Of a stretch of 64,000 bases of DNA, positions 30,333 to 39,938 are shown in pieces. Position numbers and translations under genes: made by a program. Source of the stretch: Methylococcaceae bacterium (GTDB lineage: Bacteria; Pseudomonadota; Gammaproteobacteria; Methylococcales; Methylomonadaceae); the NCBI GenBank assembly GCA_006844705.1, contig SPJS01000200.1, forward strand, positions 26,748 through 90,747. The letters run 5' to 3'. Positions within the stretch are counted from its first letter, which is position 1. Each line of letters begins with the position of its first letter. The notes beneath the pieces are model-generated. The model did no database searches and was not told the origin of the DNA. It saw nothing but the letters and a program-made list of their open reading frames with translations.

Positions 30333-30968
30333 TTATGGCTCGGGGTTGGAGGGCGCGTTGCTTTTGCCGGAGAACAGGCTGCCAAGAAAACGAAAAACCT
30401 TCTTGATGCCTGACCATATTTTTGGCAATAACCAGATCATCAGCAAGATGAATAACGCTAATGCAATCAGGAAGGCGACAGGGTAGTGCAGGCTGGCCCA
30501 CACGCCACCCACTACAGCAACGTCTTCCAAAACGGAGGCAGTCCAATTGGTAAAAGGTTCCGGGGAGGTGTTAATCAATACCCGGCTCCCGGCTTTGGTT
30601 GCATGTGACCCGGCCGCCATGCCGCCGCCCATGATGGCGGCAGCCATTTCAACGGCAGGGTTCATTTCACCGACTGCACCTGCAGCCAGTAGTGCGCCTG
30701 CTGGAATACGCACAAAAGTATGCAGCGTGTCCCACCCGGTATCCACACCGGGAATCTTGTCAGCAAAAAATTCAACAACATACATCAGTCCGGCCGCTCC
30801 CATCACCGCAGGGTTGGCGACAATATCCAGATCAGGCGGGAGGTCAATATTGCCGGTATTGGAAAGATAACCGAGGACAAACAGAGTGGCATACAGGTTG
30901 ATACCGCTGGCCCAGGCAACGCCCATGGTTAAAGCCAGTGTCGTTGTGATTTGGTCAAATGCGTCCAT
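30333..30968 (-). CDS. DUF4126 membrane protein
   Basis: This 211-residue integral membrane protein has about five hydrophobic segments. It carries the features of DUF4126: an N-terminal GVAWASGINLYAT, a PGVDTGWDTLHTFVRIPAGALLAAGA block, and a glycine-rich AAIMGGGMAAGSHATKAG. Its function is unknown to me. It starts about 200 bases from hslV in the opposite direction; its end runs close to the tRNA-Phe promoter. Confidence 0.8.
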   Translation of the reverse strand: MDAFDQITTTLALTMGVAWASGINLYATLFVLGYLSNTGNIDLPPDLDIVANPAVMGAAGLMYVVEFFADKIPGVDTGWDTLHTFVRIPAGALLAAGAVGEMNPAVEMAAAIMGGGMAAGSHATKAGSRVLINTSPEPFTNWTASVLEDVAVVGGVWASLHYPVAFLIALALFILLMIWLLPKIWSGIKKVFRFLGSLFSGKSNAPSNPEP

Positions 30969-31105
30969 AATGTGCTCGCAAACATCTTAAATAACGTGAT
31001 TGGGTCGCCAGGCCATTATGAGACTCGTGACGATATAATCTTAAGCATATCATTGTTAGCTGAATAGCTTCTGACTGATTATGTAGGAAAAAATTCTTAC
31101 AATAC

Positions 31106-31133
31106 CTTTAAATCTTTATTTCTTCCCCCATTG
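31106..31133 (+). promoter_or_regulatory. Sigma-32 (heat-shock) promoter of hslVU
   Basis: CTTTAAA and CCCCATTG are 13 bases apart, close to the sigma-32 consensus CTTGAAA-N13-CCCCATNT. It ends about 40 bases before the hslV start, the expected place for heat-shock control of this protease. Confidence 0.75.
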
Positions 31134-31171
31134 TTAAAGTTACATGTAAAATCCATAGGTTTTAGAGAAGA

Positions 31172-31729
31172 ATGAGTATCGTGAGTTTTGATGGAACCAC
31201 TATCTTATCCGTACGCCGCAAGGATAAGGTTGTCATCGGCGGTGACGGTCAGGTGTCGATGGGTAATACCGTGATGAAAGGTAATGCGCGCAAGGTCAGG
31301 CGCTTGTATCACGACAAGGTGATTGCCGGTTTTGCTGGAGCCACTGCAGATGCGTTTACCCTGTTTGAGCATTTTGAAGGAAAGCTTGAAAAGCACCGTG
31401 GCAATTTAACCCGGGCCGCTGTCGAAATGGCAAAAGACTGGCGTACAGACCGTGCGTTACGCAAGCTGGAAGCCTTGCTGCAAATTGCTGATGCTAAAAC
31501 CTCGTTAATCATTTCCGGTACCGGTGATGTGATCGAGCCGGAATATGATTTGATGGCGATTGGCTCCGGTGGCACCTATGCCCAGTCCGCAGCCAGGGCC
31601 TTGCTGGAAAATACCGAATTAAGTGCGCGCGAGATCGTTGAAAAATCGTTGAATATTGCGGCTGATATTTGTGTGTTCACCAATCATAATCTCACTATTG
31701 AAGAACTGGATGCGGAGCCTCAGGAATAA
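31172..31729 (+). CDS. hslV: ATP-dependent protease peptidase subunit HslV
   Basis: HslV is the threonine peptidase of the HslUV (ClpQY) heat-shock protease. In the 185-residue product the catalytic threonine should be the first T of GTTILSVRR (Thr9), exposed after removal of a short leader. [21 protein letters not shown] and [14 protein letters not shown] are conserved active-site blocks. It ends directly against hslU. Confidence 0.97.
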   Translation: MSIVSFDGTTILSVRRKDKVVIGGDGQVSMGNTVMKGNARKVRRLYHDKVIAGFAGATADAFTLFEHFEGKLEKHRGNLTRAAVEMAKDWRTDRALRKLEALLQIADAKTSLIISGTGDVIEPEYDLMAIGSGGTYAQSAARALLENTELSAREIVEKSLNIAADICVFTNHNLTIEELDAEPQE

Positions 31730-33055
31730 ATGAGCCAAATGACCCCCAAAGAAATTGTAAGCGAGCTGGATAAACATATTGTTGGCCAGGGTAATGCCAA
31801 ACGTTCTGTCGCCATTGCACTGCGCAATCGCTGGCGCCGCAGTCGTGTAGATGCCCGTTTACGTGAGGAAATCACACCAAAAAATATTTTAATGATCGGG
31901 CCAACCGGTGTAGGTAAAACCGAAATTGCCCGGCGTCTGGCGCGTCTGGCCAATGCACCTTTTATCAAAATTGAAGCGACCAAATTTACCGAAGTCGGTT
32001 ATGTCGGACGTGATGTCGAGTCGATTATTCGTGATCTGGTGGACACGGCGGTCAAAATGAACCGTATGTCAGAGATGGAGAAAGTACAGAACCGTGCAGC
32101 TGATGCTGCTGAAGACAAGGTGCTGGATATTTTGTTGCCCTCTGCCGAGGGCGGTATGTTATCGGATTCAGAAGCGTCCACACGCCAGAAAATGCGTAAA
32201 AAATTGCGCGAAGGTGATCTAAACGACAAGGACATCGAAATTGATGTCAATGCGCCGGGCGTGGGTGTGGAAATTATGGCACCGCCGGGCATGGAAGAAA
32301 TGACCAACCAGCTGCAGGGCATTTTTCAGAATTTGAATACCAGTAAAACCAAATCGCGCAAAATGAAAATTGTTGATGCGCTCAAGGTATTGCAAGAAGA
32401 AGAAGCAGCCAAGCTGGTCAATGAAGATGATATAAAACTATCTGCGGTCGAAGCGGTTGAGCAGAATGGGATTGTGTTTCTGGATGAAATCGATAAGGTG
32501 TGCAAGCGTTCCGATATGGGCGGCAGCGGCGGCGAAGTATCGCGGGAAGGTGTGCAGCGTGATTTGTTGCCGCTGGTTGAAGGCAGCACAGTCAGTACCA
32601 AATACGGCATGATCAAAACCGACCATATTCTGTTTATCGCATCAGGCGCGTTTCATTTAACCAAACCGTCGGACTTGATTCCGGAATTACAGGGTCGATT
32701 CCCGATTCGAGTCGAACTGGATGCCTTGTCTGCAGAAGATTTTGTGCGTATCCTGACTGAACCGGATGCCTCGTTAACTGAACAATATCAGGCATTGCTG
32801 AACACCGAAGGTGTTGATCTCCAGTTTACTGAAGATGGCATCAAGCGCATTGCCGAGCTTGGCTGGCAGGTCAATGAAAGCACAGAAAATATCGGTGCGC
32901 GTCGTTTACACACCATTCTGGAACGGCTGCTGGAAGAGATTTCATTTGCCGCGCCAGATGTGGCGGAGAACGCCGTTGTGGTTGATGCCGCGTATGTGGA
33001 CAGTCATCTGACAGAGTTTGCTGAAGACGAAGATTTAAGTCGATATATCCTTTAA
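31730..33055 (+). CDS. hslU: HslUV protease ATPase subunit HslU
   Basis: HslU is a hexameric AAA+ unfoldase that feeds substrates to HslV. The 441-residue protein has Walker [16 protein letters not shown], the pore loop [15 protein letters not shown], an intermediate I-domain, Walker [11 protein letters not shown], and a C-terminal tail ending SRYIL that docks into HslV. Start and hslV stop are adjacent. Confidence 0.97.
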   Translation: MSQMTPKEIVSELDKHIVGQGNAKRSVAIALRNRWRRSRVDARLREEITPKNILMIGPTGVGKTEIARRLARLANAPFIKIEATKFTEVGYVGRDVESIIRDLVDTAVKMNRMSEMEKVQNRAADAAEDKVLDILLPSAEGGMLSDSEASTRQKMRKKLREGDLNDKDIEIDVNAPGVGVEIMAPPGMEEMTNQLQGIFQNLNTSKTKSRKMKIVDALKVLQEEEAAKLVNEDDIKLSAVEAVEQNGIVFLDEIDKVCKRSDMGGSGGEVSREGVQRDLLPLVEGSTVSTKYGMIKTDHILFIASGAFHLTKPSDLIPELQGRFPIRVELDALSAEDFVRILTEPDASLTEQYQALLNTEGVDLQFTEDGIKRIAELGWQVNESTENIGARRLHTILERLLEEISFAAPDVAENAVVVDAAYVDSHLTEFAEDEDLSRYIL

Positions 33056-33056
33056 T

Positions 33057-33437
33057 ATGCGTATCAAAGCTGAAGAAACCGGTCGTACACCGACAGAAAT
33101 TAAACTGCATCAGGTCTCCCGTGTGCTGGAAGTTGCATTTGACGACGGGCAATGCTTCACGTTGCCTTGTGAATATCTGCGTGTGCTGACACCTTCTGCT
33201 GAAGCAATGGGACATGCGCCGGGGGAAGAAATTCTGCAGGTGGGCAAGGAAGATGTATCCATCACAGAGATTCGCCCGGTGGGCAATTATGCCATTGCAC
33301 CCACCTTCAGTGATGGTCACAACAGTGGCATATACAGCTGGGATCTTTTATATAAACTGGGGGCTGAGTACGCAAGACTTTGGCCTCAGTATTTGCAGGA
33401 ATTGAAGGCGGCTGGTCATGCCCATTCTCAACATTAA
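33057..33437 (+). CDS. DUF971 domain protein
   Basis: The 126-residue product is a single DUF971 domain, related to the N-terminal part of gamma-butyrobetaine hydroxylases. Visible motifs are [40 protein letters not shown]. Proteins of this type are often found next to hslVU and ubiE; a role in Fe-S or iron metabolism has been proposed for the fold but is not shown here. It starts 1 nt after hslU. Confidence 0.88.
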   Translation: MRIKAEETGRTPTEIKLHQVSRVLEVAFDDGQCFTLPCEYLRVLTPSAEAMGHAPGEEILQVGKEDVSITEIRPVGNYAIAPTFSDGHNSGIYSWDLLYKLGAEYARLWPQYLQELKAAGHAHSQH

Positions 33438-33448
33438 GCAGGCGTAAT

Positions 33449-34198
33449 ATGGCTAACGATAATACCACCCATTTCGGATTTCAGGATGTTCCTGTAGAAG
33501 ACAAAGTCAGGATGGTGCGTGGCGTATTTGATTCCGTCGCGGACAAATACGATGTGATGAACGACCTAATGTCGCTTGGCATTCACCGCATCTGGAAACG
33601 AATTGCGGTGCAGCTGGCCAATGTTAGAGCAGGCGATCATGTGCTCGATCTGGCCGGCGGTACCGGAGACTTAACCGCATTGTTCGAGAAGCGGGTGGGT
33701 AAAGAAGGTCAGGTGGTATTGGCTGATATCAATGCCGAAATGCTGAATAATGGCCGAGATCGTATGATCAACAAGGGGCTGGTTGGCAATCTGCGCTTTG
33801 CTCAGGTCAATGCTGAATGTCTGCCGTTTGCCGATAATACATTTGATTGTGTATGTATCGGGTTTGGATTGCGTAATGTCACCGATAAAGATGCCGCTTT
33901 ACGCTCAATGTATCGTGTGTTAAAGCCGGGCGGTAAATTGATCGTGCTGGAATTCTCCCATCCCATCGACAAGGTGACTGAAAAAGTCTACGATTTTTAT
34001 TCGTTTAGTCTGTTACCAAAAATTGGTGGCGTCGTAGCGAATGATGAAGACAGCTATCGTTATCTGGCTGAATCAATTCGTAAACACCCCAAACAGGATG
34101 AGCTGAAACAAATGATGGATAACGCCGGGTTTGAACGTTGTGAATACTTTAATATGACACAGGGCATTGTTGCTGTGCATCGTGGCTACAAGTTTTAG
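33449..34198 (+). CDS. ubiE: Ubiquinone/menaquinone biosynthesis C-methyltransferase UbiE
   Basis: UbiE adds the C2 methyl group in ubiquinone synthesis. The 249-residue SAM-dependent enzyme has the motif [21 protein letters not shown], and the family signature FGLRNVTDK. The ATG at 33449 ([11 protein letters not shown]) is chosen; the frame is open upstream into DUF971, but that part is not family-like. Confidence 0.96.
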   Translation: MANDNTTHFGFQDVPVEDKVRMVRGVFDSVADKYDVMNDLMSLGIHRIWKRIAVQLANVRAGDHVLDLAGGTGDLTALFEKRVGKEGQVVLADINAEMLNNGRDRMINKGLVGNLRFAQVNAECLPFADNTFDCVCIGFGLRNVTDKDAALRSMYRVLKPGGKLIVLEFSHPIDKVTEKVYDFYSFSLLPKIGGVVANDEDSYRYLAESIRKHPKQDELKQMMDNAGFERCEYFNMTQGIVAVHRGYKF

Positions 34199-34210
34199 GA
34201 TGCCCCTCCT

Positions 34211-34837
34211 GTGATTGCCAAAGCCATCTTCAGCGGTATCGTGGAGACGTCGCTGAATCAGTATTTGTCGCTGGATGAAGACATCGAGTTTCTTCTGCAA
34301 CCCTTAGCCGGTAAAGTGATCGCGGTGCTTATTGAGCCATTTGCACAGACCTTGTATTTATGTCCGGCGACGGATCGAATTCAGGTGTTGGAAGATTTTC
34401 AGGGTGAGGTGGATGTGACCATTAGTGGTTCCTTGCCTGCTCTGGGTATCATGGGGTTGAATGCCGATTCCATGCGCTCGGTATTCAGCGGTGACGTGTG
34501 TATTGAAGGTGATACCCAAGTGGGACATCAGTTTCAGCAGTTATTTAAAAAGCTGGATGTGGATTTTGAAGAGCAGCTTTCCCATGTGACCGGTGATGTT
34601 GTCGCTCATCAGGTGGGCAATGTCGTTCGTGCAGGTCAAGACTGGACGCAGCAGACGCTGGAAACCTTTCGTCTGAATGTTCAGGAGTTCCTGCAGGAAG
34701 AAACCCGTGACTTGCCTGCAACCGGGGAGGCTGATATCGTGTTTCGGGATATTGACGAATTACGTGCAGATTTTGATCGATTAGAGGCGCGAGTTGAGCG
34801 ACTAAAAAATAACAAAAATAAATTCCAGACTGATTAA
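34211..34837 (+). CDS. ubiJ: Ubiquinone biosynthesis accessory factor UbiJ
   Basis: UbiJ carries lipid ubiquinone intermediates in the soluble Ubi complex through an SCP2-type domain. The 208-residue product has the SCP2-like region (about 15-110) and a C-terminal coiled coil (ELRADFDRLEARVERLKNN). It starts at GTG, lies between ubiE and ubiB, and has the family's usual length. Confidence 0.92.
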   Translation: MIAKAIFSGIVETSLNQYLSLDEDIEFLLQPLAGKVIAVLIEPFAQTLYLCPATDRIQVLEDFQGEVDVTISGSLPALGIMGLNADSMRSVFSGDVCIEGDTQVGHQFQQLFKKLDVDFEEQLSHVTGDVVAHQVGNVVRAGQDWTQQTLETFRLNVQEFLQEETRDLPATGEADIVFRDIDELRADFDRLEARVERLKNNKNKFQTD

Positions 34838-34865
34838 TTAACAGTCTCACACAAGGTCAAATAGA

Positions 34866-36413
34866 GTGATTCACCCCAAAACCTTACTACGCCTGATTCA
34901 TATAAATTGGGTGATGCTCGCCCACGGTCTGGATGAGATTGTGCTGAAAATGCATTTCTTCCGTTCCATTCGTTTTCTGTTTTTGCTGTCGCCAAATCAT
35001 TGGATGCGCAAGAATACGGCAACTCGCGGTGTACGAATCCGCCGAACACTGGAAGACCTGGGGCCAATCTACATCAAGTTTGGTCAGACCTTGTCGACGC
35101 GCAAGGATTTATTGCCGGAAGATATTGCCAATGAGCTGGTTAAATTACAGGACAGAGTGCCGCCTTTTTCCAATACGCTGGCACAGTCGATTATTGAACA
35201 GCAGATCGGGCAATCAGTCCATGATGCGTTTGCCTCATTTGACACCCAGCCGTTAGCGTCCGCCTCGGTGGCACAGGTGCATTGCGCCACCTTGAAATCT
35301 GGCGAAGATGTGATTGTAAAAGTGCTGCGTCCGGATATTGAAGATAAAATTCATTCTGATGTGGCGTTATTGTATGAGCTGGCACGCATGGCAGAACGCT
35401 TTTGGGGGGATGCCAAACGACTGCGCGCTCTGGAAGTTGTCGCGGAGTTTGAAAAGACGATTCTGGGTGAGTTAGATTTGATTCGTGAGGCGACCAATGC
35501 GACCAAAATTCGCGATAATTTCATTGATTCTGAAGCCTTGTATGTGCCCAAAATCTATTGGGATTTAACGCGCCAGAAAGTGTTGGTAATGGAGCGTATC
35601 TACGGAATACCGGTAGGTGAAATTGACCAGCTAAAACAAGGAAATGCGGATTTTAAAACGCTGGCGGAGCGCGGCGTGGAAATCTTTTTCACTCAGGTGT
35701 TCAGAGATAATTTCTTCCATGCGGATATGCATCCGGGGAATATTTTTGTCGAGTTGCCGGACAAATATCTGGCGGTGGATTTTGGCATTGTCGGTACGTT
35801 GACCTCCAGCGACCAGCATTATCTGGCGGAAAACTTTCTGGCCTTTTTCAATCGCGATTACCGACGCGTGGCGCAAATGCATATTGAATCCGGCTGGGTC
35901 CCTGCGCATACTCGCGAGGAAGAGTTTGAGGAGGCCATTCGCAGTGTGTGCGAGCCGGTATTTGCCAAGCCTTTAAAAGATATTTCCTTTGGCCTGGTAT
36001 TGCTCAGGCTGTTTCAAACAGCCCGGCGTTTTGACATGGTGGTGCAGCCACAATTGGTGTTGCTACAGAAAACCTTGTTGAATATCGAAGGTTTGGGACG
36101 GCAGTTATATCCGGAGCTGGATTTATGGCAAACCGCCAAGCCATTTCTGGAAAACTGGTTTAAGGAACGCATGGGGCCGCGGGCAAAAGTCAAAAAGGCG
36201 ATGGAGCAGGTGCCGGTGATTGCCGAACAGTTCCCTGAATTACCGAGCCTGGTGTTTCAGGCCCTGGATGGTGCGGCAAACAGCAAACAACAACTGGAAT
36301 CCAACCGCCGTGAAATTGAAATGTTGAGAAAACAGGTTGAAACCAATCATTCTTCTACCTTGCAGGCGATTATTATCAGTGCATCCCTGATTGCAGCGGC
36401 GGTGTTGTGGTAG
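34866..36413 (+). CDS. ubiB: Ubiquinone biosynthesis atypical kinase UbiB
   Basis: UbiB is a membrane-anchored member of the UbiB/ADCK kinase-like family needed for coenzyme Q production. The 515-residue protein has the family KxGQ region ([17 protein letters not shown]), the alanine-rich loop [10 protein letters not shown], catalytic-type [11 protein letters not shown] and VDFGIVG, and C-terminal hydrophobic segments. It starts at GTG and closes the hslV-to-ubiB block. Confidence 0.96.
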   Translation: MIHPKTLLRLIHINWVMLAHGLDEIVLKMHFFRSIRFLFLLSPNHWMRKNTATRGVRIRRTLEDLGPIYIKFGQTLSTRKDLLPEDIANELVKLQDRVPPFSNTLAQSIIEQQIGQSVHDAFASFDTQPLASASVAQVHCATLKSGEDVIVKVLRPDIEDKIHSDVALLYELARMAERFWGDAKRLRALEVVAEFEKTILGELDLIREATNATKIRDNFIDSEALYVPKIYWDLTRQKVLVMERIYGIPVGEIDQLKQGNADFKTLAERGVEIFFTQVFRDNFFHADMHPGNIFVELPDKYLAVDFGIVGTLTSSDQHYLAENFLAFFNRDYRRVAQMHIESGWVPAHTREEEFEEAIRSVCEPVFAKPLKDISFGLVLLRLFQTARRFDMVVQPQLVLLQKTLLNIEGLGRQLYPELDLWQTAKPFLENWFKERMGPRAKVKKAMEQVPVIAEQFPELPSLVFQALDGAANSKQQLESNRREIEMLRKQVETNHSSTLQAIIISASLIAAAVLW

Positions 36414-36467
36414 ATCTCCAGTCAAATGTTCTGAACGACTGAATATATTGGTAGAGGGCGAGCGACG

Positions 36468-37316
36468 TTATTTTTGTTGCTCGGCTTCAAACGCCTGTTT
36501 GGCATCTTCGTCCATGTCATCGCCGGACTCGGCAAAAGCTTCCCCCCAATCAATGTCTTCCTCTGTAGCAGCATCGTCTGACTCAGCGGACTCCATATTG
36601 TCTTTAGCTTTTGATTGCTCAAACGCCTGTTTGGCGTCTTCATCCATGTCATCGCCGGATTCAGCAAACGCAGCCCCCCAATCAGCGTCAGCATTTTCGT
36701 CGGTTTTTTCAGCTGCAGCTTGTTCCTGATCGAAAGCGCTTTTAGCAACCTCATTCATGTCATCGCCAGATTCTGCAAAAGCATCTCCCCCGCCGGCGTC
36801 TTCTTCATGGTTTGAATTTTCTTCCTGGTCAGGAACAGAGGTTTCGTGTTCTGATGAGACAGGTTTTGCCGAGGCATCATCACCGATATTTAATGTATCG
36901 TCGTTTGCTTCAGTTGCACCTTGCGTGACTGTTTCTTGCGTGGTGCTGGATTGTTCCGGTTCAGGAACATGATTCAGATACTTATCCAGCAAGTCACATA
37001 AATTATCATAAAAACCCTCTACTGAGTTTTGCTTCATTTGCTGTTCCAGAAAAACATACATAAACTGTTTTTCGGCTTCTACAAAATCTTCGCTTAATTC
37101 CAGTGCAGCCTGATTTGATAATTTAAGATGAGAGGTCAGGTACTGTTTTAGCGTTGATTTACGCTCTTCTTCGCCTTCCATGATTTGATTTAAGTTGTGC
37201 TCAAGTTGCGTGGCATAGTTTTTTTTTCGCTTCCAATTGAGGAGCATATAAATGCCCATCAGCAAAATGATGACGACCAAGATATTGATAATAATCCACA
37301 GAAGGGTCATGTTCAT
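36468..37316 (-). CDS. Membrane protein with three acidic AFAESGDDM repeats
   Basis: I do not recognise this family. The 282-residue product has one N-terminal membrane segment (about 5-26), a helical cytoplasmic part, and a long acidic C-terminus. That tail has three copies of a ~22-residue unit, (DWG)xAFAESGDDMxExAKxAF, at about 178, 212 and 256. The last two are nearly identical. The repeats look like linear binding motifs. Its start overlaps the previous stop by 4 nt, so it is translated with the coiled-coil and VWA genes and probably acts with them. Confidence 0.75.
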   Translation of the reverse strand: MNMTLLWIIINILVVIILLMGIYMLLNWKRKKNYATQLEHNLNQIMEGEEERKSTLKQYLTSHLKLSNQAALELSEDFVEAEKQFMYVFLEQQMKQNSVEGFYDNLCDLLDKYLNHVPEPEQSSTTQETVTQGATEANDDTLNIGDDASAKPVSSEHETSVPDQEENSNHEEDAGGGDAFAESGDDMNEVAKSAFDQEQAAAEKTDENADADWGAAFAESGDDMDEDAKQAFEQSKAKDNMESAESDDAATEEDIDWGEAFAESGDDMDEDAKQAFEAEQQK

Positions 37317-37966
37317 AAGTGATCTCCGATGTCTTCGGTTTGTAAGGAAGATGAGGCAAAGCTTTTTTCTGTTTCCAGAAAAATGGCGATCATTTTTTTT
37401 CGGCTGTTTTCCAGTTCCCGTTCACTTTGGGTGCCGCTGAATACTTTGGTATATTCAGACGAAATTTCATCCATGGTTTGCATGGCGGTTTGTAATTGTT
37501 GGGCCAGTACGACATTTTCATGCTCCAATTGTGCGAGTTTATTGTTGATGTCTTCTTTTTCTTGCGTGCTTAAACTGGGTGCAGCGTTTTGGTTGGCTTG
37601 GATAATCGAGCAAAAATTGTTTTCCAGTTCCGTTACCTGCTTGTTTACGTTTTGTAGAAGGGAGGCATCTTTTTTTAAAAACAACTCTAATACTTTACGA
37701 AACAGTGCGTTCTCGCTTTTTTTGACATTTTGCAGTATTCCGCGCAGGTCATTTGCATCAATATCACAATGATTGCGCAGCAGCGCTTCCAGCTCTTTGC
37801 TTCTGGTCAGTGTATTATCTTCCAATTGATCGATGAATGAACTGGCAGCATGATTATCCTTTCCTTTTTTTTGATTGTTTACAAATAAAACTATTAAAAC
37901 CACACTAAACAGACTTATTGAAACTTCAATAAGAATGATAACCAAAGCGGTGTTGAATTCGATCAT
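37313..37966 (-). CDS. Coiled-coil membrane protein in VWA operon
   Basis: The 217-residue product has an N-terminal membrane segment (TALVIILIEVSISLFSVVLIVLFV, read from residue 5) followed by a cytoplasmic region that is almost wholly helical and coiled coil, including a leucine-rich stretch ending in NNKLAQLEHENVVLAQQLQ. No enzyme motif is visible. The ATG at 37966 overlaps the VWA stop (ATGA), and the end overlaps the next start in the same way. An upstream in-frame extension to 38092 lies inside the VWA gene and is rejected. Family not recognised. Confidence 0.75.
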   Translation of the reverse strand: MIEFNTALVIILIEVSISLFSVVLIVLFVNNQKKGKDNHAASSFIDQLEDNTLTRSKELEALLRNHCDIDANDLRGILQNVKKSENALFRKVLELFLKKDASLLQNVNKQVTELENNFCSIIQANQNAAPSLSTQEKEDINNKLAQLEHENVVLAQQLQTAMQTMDEISSEYTKVFSGTQSERELENSRKKMIAIFLETEKSFASSSLQTEDIGDHL

Positions 37967-39777
37967 ATAAGGCGTTCCAATAATTCGTCTTGTTTGCTGG
38001 TGTTTCTTTTTTGAAGCCATTTGTAGCCAAAAAATCCACCGCCGATTAATATCAGATTGATGAGCAGAACGATGATGGATATCGCTATCCAATTGCCTTC
38101 TTCAGCGTCCTCTTCCTCTTCTTCCAGTGCTTCATTAATCTGTTCTTCTCCAGCATCATCCGGTATTACTGGTTCTTGCTCAGCTGTTTTCTCATCCTTT
38201 GTAGGGGGCTCGTTGTTGGGAGGAGTGCTCTTCTTCTTTATGCTTAAGTTTTTGATAAACGCATCATCAATAATGATAGGCTTGATGTGGGGAGACAGTG
38301 GCTTGCCGGCATGATTTTTTGCCATCACATCAAAATTCACAATTGCACTGTTTCCTTCTTCAGGGCGATCAACGTTCAGAAATAACGCGTTATCTCCGGG
38401 GCTCAGGTTTATATTTTTTGTGGGCTGGCCTTCAATATCCACAGTGGCTGTGCCGTTAAAGTGTCCGGGTTCGATGAGGCTTTCATTGGCCGTCAGCGTG
38501 ATCAGGATCTTGCCGGATTTTTCATCCAGGCTGGCTGCAGCTGAAATAAAATTTTCTACAACATCAAAGGTTTTAATGACTTCCCGTTGAAAGGTTTTGC
38601 CATCGGCCAGGATTTCTATCTTGTGGCGTCCTATCGCCGGAGATTTAATCGATTGAGTAAAATGCCCCGGAGAGCCGTTTCCAGTCATTTCCAGGTTGTT
38701 GACGTTGCCGTCCGGAGTAAAGTGCTTCAATTTGATGTTCAGCAGCTGTAAAAAATCTCCGCGGGTGATCAGTTTGTCTTGATCTGTGAAATGCAGGTTT
38801 AGATCCAGTGATTCATTTTGCAACAGGTGTTGAGGCGTTTTTTCAAGCTGTAGTTTGAGATCTGTGAGGACCATGAGTTGGTTGTCCGGATCCATGTCGG
38901 CATCAATAATCCAGCTGCCGGGCTTGGGTGACGTGAGGGTAATCAGGTCATAATGTTTTTCATTGATCCAGGAAAGCTTTTTGGAACGACTGCTTTTTTT
39001 CAGTTGTTTTTTGTCAGGCGTATGCAAAATTGTGGGGTTTGAACCATCCTTCTTGAAAATCAGTAAGGAAAATTCTTTAACAGATGTGTCTACTTTAAAG
39101 CTGTTACCACTAATAGGCAGGGTATCTTGAGGAACGGACTTGTTAAACAGGTTAAGAAACGTTTTTTGTAATTCACGGGCATTTCGGGGCGACTCCGCCC
39201 AGCCACCGGTATCAAATGCAAGCTTGTTCAGTAGTGGTTTGTCGGCATGTTCGGACAGGGCAATGGTATGTGTTCTGATCTTGTTTTGCTGTAGTTGTGG
39301 AAGCAGTTCGCTGAGCACGCGCTCCCTGGAGTCAGCGCTGACCATAATATCTTTGGAAATATCCACCATGCCATCCGTAAGCAGAATAAGATTACTTGGG
39401 GTGTCGGTAGCAGGGATATGATTGAGTGCATTTAAAATGGCATCTTCGATATGGGTATACAGGCCGCGTGAATGAATTTTGGTACTGGCAGCAATGGCTT
39501 GCTGTTTCCATTTTTTGTCTACAGAACTGGTTTTGCTGAGCAGTTTTGTGTCCTGTGCAAACATCCAGATGCCGACTTGAGAGCCTTCAGGAAGCAGGTT
39601 GATCAATAGCCTTAAGGCTTCAATGCGCTGGTTGTCAGGATCATTCAGTTTCATGCTGCCGGAAACATCAACCAGAACATGGATGGTGTGTTTAGTTTCC
39701 TTTTTCTCTGCATGAAGTGAAGGGGAAAAGATGATGGTGCAGAACAAGAATAAAAGCGTTCGATGCTTGACGAACAT
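37963..39777 (-). CDS. Secreted/membrane von Willebrand factor A protein
   Basis: The 604-residue protein has a signal peptide (about 1-23), a VWA domain with an intact MIDAS (DVSGSM at 37-42 and LLTDGMVD later), a beta-rich extracellular middle (about 220-510), an acidic linker (EALEEEEEDAEEG) and one C-terminal membrane segment (about 563-587) with a short basic tail. The layout resembles a gammaproteobacterial family of uncharacterised VWA-TM proteins (TIGR03503-like, from memory). No MoxR ATPase is nearby. It is first of a three-gene coupled operon. Confidence 0.82.
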   Translation of the reverse strand: MFVKHRTLLFLFCTIIFSPSLHAEKKETKHTIHVLVDVSGSMKLNDPDNQRIEALRLLINLLPEGSQVGIWMFAQDTKLLSKTSSVDKKWKQQAIAASTKIHSRGLYTHIEDAILNALNHIPATDTPSNLILLTDGMVDISKDIMVSADSRERVLSELLPQLQQNKIRTHTIALSEHADKPLLNKLAFDTGGWAESPRNARELQKTFLNLFNKSVPQDTLPISGNSFKVDTSVKEFSLLIFKKDGSNPTILHTPDKKQLKKSSRSKKLSWINEKHYDLITLTSPKPGSWIIDADMDPDNQLMVLTDLKLQLEKTPQHLLQNESLDLNLHFTDQDKLITRGDFLQLLNIKLKHFTPDGNVNNLEMTGNGSPGHFTQSIKSPAIGRHKIEILADGKTFQREVIKTFDVVENFISAAASLDEKSGKILITLTANESLIEPGHFNGTATVDIEGQPTKNINLSPGDNALFLNVDRPEEGNSAIVNFDVMAKNHAGKPLSPHIKPIIIDDAFIKNLSIKKKSTPPNNEPPTKDEKTAEQEPVIPDDAGEEQINEALEEEEEDAEEGNWIAISIIVLLINLILIGGGFFGYKWLQKRNTSKQDELLERLI

Positions 39778-39938
39778 ATCTGGGGTTCATTGTGATAATA
39801 CTGTTACTGAAAATATAGTCTAAAAAAACATCTTGGTTTGAATATGTAAAGTGTGTTTCAGGTATGTCATAATAAAAGGTTGAATAAATTTTCCTTGTTA
39901 TTTTTTGCAACGATTTCAATTATTTTTGAGGAACCTCT

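Noticed and set aside
37966..38092. Longer start for the coiled-coil gene inside the VWA gene
   Set aside because: The ATGA overlap at 37966 is a typical coupled start and gives a proper N-terminal membrane segment.
36468..39777. MoxR/VWA chaperone system
   Set aside because: No AAA+ ATPase gene lies nearby and the VWA protein has a signal peptide and C-terminal membrane anchor.
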